This document shows, one piece after another, positions 55,098-57,056 of a stretch of 57,056 bases of DNA. The stretch is from NCBI RefSeq assembly GCF_001996165.1, contig NZ_MUFP01000003.1, positions 117,532 to 174,587 of the forward strand, given 5' to 3'. Both the position numbers and the translations under genes were made by a program. The notes beneath the pieces were generated by a model. It did no database searches, had not been told where the DNA came from, and saw only the letters and a list, made by a program, of their open reading frames with translations. This DNA is from Salinivibrio proteolyticus (GTDB lineage: Bacteria > Pseudomonadota > Gammaproteobacteria > Enterobacterales > Vibrionaceae). Numbering within the stretch: the first letter of the stretch is position 1; every line of letters starts with the position of its first letter.

Positions 55098-55666
55098 ATC
55101 TACTCCCTTGGCGGGAAAAAGCGCGCCGTGCTCAGCGTAACACCTTTATGGTTCACACTGGTTTGGTGGTGCTGGGCGTGGTGCTGGTGGTTAGTGCCGT
55201 GAACGCGGTCCAGCAGCACTGGCTGACTGAGCAACAGGCACGTAATCAACGCTTAACCGCCGGGGTGAACGATTTTCGTGCCACCTTACAGGCTTTTAAG
55301 CGCGAAGATAAAAAGCGTGCTGCGCTGCAATCGCGCTTACAACTGGTCAACGCATTACAGCAACAGCGCAATAATGTCACCGCATTACTGAATTTCATTC
55401 CAACCGTGATGCCTGAAGGGGCGTATTTGAGTCGTGTGGCGCAGCAACACGGACGTGTCACGGTCGAAGGCTGGGTAACATCTAATGCGGAGATGGCAAG
55501 CTTGTTGGCAGCGTTAGAGCAAAGTGCATTAGCCACCGAGGTTGATATTGACACTGTGATCACCGAATCCGGATCGCAACGCGCCAACAAACGCTTCACG
55601 TTAAGCTTTCGCTTGACCGACTACGTCACACCGCAGCTACCGAAGCCCAAAGGAGTGCAGTCATGA
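55088..55666 (+). CDS. pilN: Type IV pilus assembly protein PilN
   Basis: PilN is a bitopic inner-membrane protein of the pilus alignment subcomplex. The 192 residues begin MRINLLPWREKARRAQ, the conserved INLLPWR motif that docks into PilM. One membrane helix follows (about 24-42), then a coiled-coil segment and a periplasmic ferredoxin-like domain (about 95-180) with LLNFIPTVMPEGAYLS. The gene overlaps pilM upstream and pilO downstream (ATGA). Confidence 0.93.
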   Translation: MRINLLPWREKARRAQRNTFMVHTGLVVLGVVLVVSAVNAVQQHWLTEQQARNQRLTAGVNDFRATLQAFKREDKKRAALQSRLQLVNALQQQRNNVTALLNFIPTVMPEGAYLSRVAQQHGRVTVEGWVTSNAEMASLLAALEQSALATEVDIDTVITESGSQRANKRFTLSFRLTDYVTPQLPKPKGVQS

Positions 55667-56274
55667 TCGCACCCTCTGAGTGGGATTGGCAAAAACTCCC
55701 CAGTGCGCCACTCGCCACCCGCGCTATCGTTTGGGCGGTGGTCGCGTTCGCGCTACTCGTTCTCGCAGCTTTGCTGATTTGGCTACCCAACCAAGAGGCG
55801 CTGAAGGCAGCGACACAGCGCGAAGCACAACTTAAAGCCGAGTATCGATTGTTGGCCAATCGTGTGGCGGCTCTGCCCGATGTGGAGGCACAAATGCGCG
55901 CGTTAAATCAGCAATATGCCACTTTGATTGCCCAATTGCCGGAAGAAGAAGAGCTTTCGGGATTACTCGCTGGGGTCAATGAAGTTGGGATCCGTCATCA
56001 GTTGCGCTTCAAAACACTGAAATGGCAACCAAGAAAGCATGGCAGCTGGCTCGATGCTATTCCGATGACGGTTGTGCTGAGCGGTGATTATGCCTCTATC
56101 GGTGCATTCAGCGCGGATATTGCTGCCATGACGCGCTTGGTGTCGCTGCAAGATTTTGTCTTAACCCGTACTGAAACCGATGACATTCATGCGCCCTTGC
56201 TGCTGTCTGTGTCTGCGACCACATATCGTTATACCGGTGAACGCATTGCCACCGACAAGGAGGCCTTACAGTGA
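55663..56274 (+). CDS. pilO: Type IV pilus assembly protein PilO
   Basis: PilO forms a heterodimer with PilN in the periplasm. The 203 residues have a short cytoplasmic tail, a membrane helix (about 22-42), a coiled coil (about 45-90) and a ferredoxin-like periplasmic domain (about 90-195). Recognisable segments are AQLPEEEELSGLLAGVNEVG and DYASIGAFSADIAAM. The stop overlaps the pilP GTG by 4 bases (GTGA), so translation is coupled. Confidence 0.92.
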   Translation: MIAPSEWDWQKLPSAPLATRAIVWAVVAFALLVLAALLIWLPNQEALKAATQREAQLKAEYRLLANRVAALPDVEAQMRALNQQYATLIAQLPEEEELSGLLAGVNEVGIRHQLRFKTLKWQPRKHGSWLDAIPMTVVLSGDYASIGAFSADIAAMTRLVSLQDFVLTRTETDDIHAPLLLSVSATTYRYTGERIATDKEALQ

Positions 56275-56783
56275 AGCGTCTTTTGGTGTTGTTATTTGGG
56301 TTGAGTTTGGTCGGCTGTGATAGATACCACAGTGATATCGAACGCTTTATGCAACAAACCCAAGCCAGTGCGCAAGTCACGGCGACCCGCATTCCCCCTC
56401 CGCCAAGTTACCAATCGATAGCCTTTGTCGCTGATCAGCGGGATCCCTTTGTGCTGCCAGCCATCAATACAGGTGGACAGGCTTCAACGGGTGACTGTTG
56501 GCAGCCCAATTTACAACGGCCTTTAGAGCCACTTGAGCAATTTCCACTGGCAAGCCTTGCCATGAAAGGCAGCTTAACCAAAGGCGCAGAGCAACAAGCC
56601 TTAATTGCACGTCCTGATGGCACCATCACTCAAGTCAGTGAAGGTGCGCATTTAGGCGAGAACCGTGGCCGTGTAGTGGCCGTGAATGCACACCAGGTCG
56701 CCATTGAAGAAGCCCTGCCGGATGGCTTGGGGTGTTGGCAGCTTCGCACTGTTACCTTGTCGATGGAATCAACTTTGCCGTAG
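56271..56783 (+). CDS. pilP: Type IV pilus assembly lipoprotein PilP
   Basis: PilP is an inner-membrane-anchored lipoprotein that bridges PilN/PilO and the PilQ secretin. The 170 residues start at GTG with a strong AAGGAGG. The signal peptide has a lipobox LSLVGC, acylated on Cys16. A disordered Pro-rich linker and a C-terminal beta domain with RDPFVLPA, LEQFPLASLAMKGSL and ARPDGTITQVSEGAHLGEN match the family. Confidence 0.92.
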   Translation: MKRLLVLLFGLSLVGCDRYHSDIERFMQQTQASAQVTATRIPPPPSYQSIAFVADQRDPFVLPAINTGGQASTGDCWQPNLQRPLEPLEQFPLASLAMKGSLTKGAEQQALIARPDGTITQVSEGAHLGENRGRVVAVNAHQVAIEEALPDGLGCWQLRTVTLSMESTLP

Positions 56784-56797
56784 TTAGGATACCAATA

Positions 56798-57056
56798 TGA
56801 TGATACGCCCTTACCTTTCCCGCACGTTCTCGCAAAGCGTTCGCCCAGTCTGGTTCATACTGCTGGTACTGATGTTCAGCCTAGGTTCAGTGCAGGTTGC
56901 CGCAAAAAGTATGCTGACTGATATTGCAGTGAAGCGTTTAGATAATGGTGATGCTCAGGTCTCGCTGACGTTTTCCGATGCCGCGGTAACGGCTGACTTT
57001 CGTCAACCCATCCCTCAGCAAGTCACGTTACGCCTACCGAACGTGCAGCTTAAACA
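56798..57056 (+). CDS. pilQ: Type IV pilus secretin PilQ (N-terminal part, cut by window edge)
   Basis: Only the first 86 codons are present. The frame begins ATG ATG (56798 or 56801) behind AGGA and encodes a basic N-terminus, a hydrophobic signal segment (about 18-35), cleavage near VQVAA, then KSMLTDIAVKRLDNGDAQVS, which fits the AMIN domain that binds peptidoglycan in PilQ. PilQ forms the outer-membrane pore for the pilus. It follows pilP by 14 bases. Confidence 0.88.

Overview
The window is a typical chromosomal housekeeping segment of a gammaproteobacterium, almost certainly Vibrionaceae. The evidence is an AphA-type PadR regulator beside ppc and metF, an argH gene fused to an N-acetylglutamate synthase-like domain, the Prx/Grx hybrid gene divergent from oxyR, a DUF3624 gene, and an overall gene order like the Vibrio large chromosome. 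Protein details and moderate GC would fit a halophilic relative such as Salinivibrio, but the genus is only a guess. No rRNA, tRNA, insertion sequence, prophage or CRISPR array was seen.

Layout. 1-7.0 kb: partial hldD (LPS heptose), a TetR regulator, kbl-tdh (threonine to glycine), then convergent envC and gpmI. 7.0-10.1 kb: yibN, secB, gpsA, cysE. 10.1-16.3 kb: pfkA, fieF and cpxP face the divergent cpxRA, then trmL and tpiA. 16.5-28.4 kb: a CHMI-like isomerase, DUF3135, fpr with a cysteine-containing HTH regulator, glpX, zapB, rraA, menA, hslVU, ftsN, cytR, priA. 28.5-35.8 kb: rpmE, a malic enzyme, and the MetJ regulon metJ / metB-metL / metF. 35.8-46.1 kb: aphA, metY, ppc, then argC-argB-argG-argH(A). 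46.2-57 kb: a secreted alkaline phosphatase, DUF3624, a flavin disulfide reductase with Prx/Grx, oxyR, mrcA, and pilMNOPQ (pilQ runs off the edge).

Several control circuits can be read directly: tandem met boxes at metJ/metB and metF, a CpxR box between cpxP and cpxR, a nearly complete four-element OxyR operator between prxgrx and oxyR, tandem ARG boxes with 3-bp spacing at argC, PHO-box-like repeats before the alkaline phosphatase, and a heat-shock-like promoter before hslV.

The most unusual item is upstream of argC: downstream of the ArgR-type operator lies a 16-codon reading frame with a Shine-Dalgarno-like sequence. It ends in three consecutive arginine codons and a stop, and is followed by two hairpins before argC. 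This looks like an arginine-sensing leader peptide on top of ArgR control. The divergent argE gene expected between ppc and argC in Vibrio is absent, and the space holds a perfect 16-bp inverted repeat instead.
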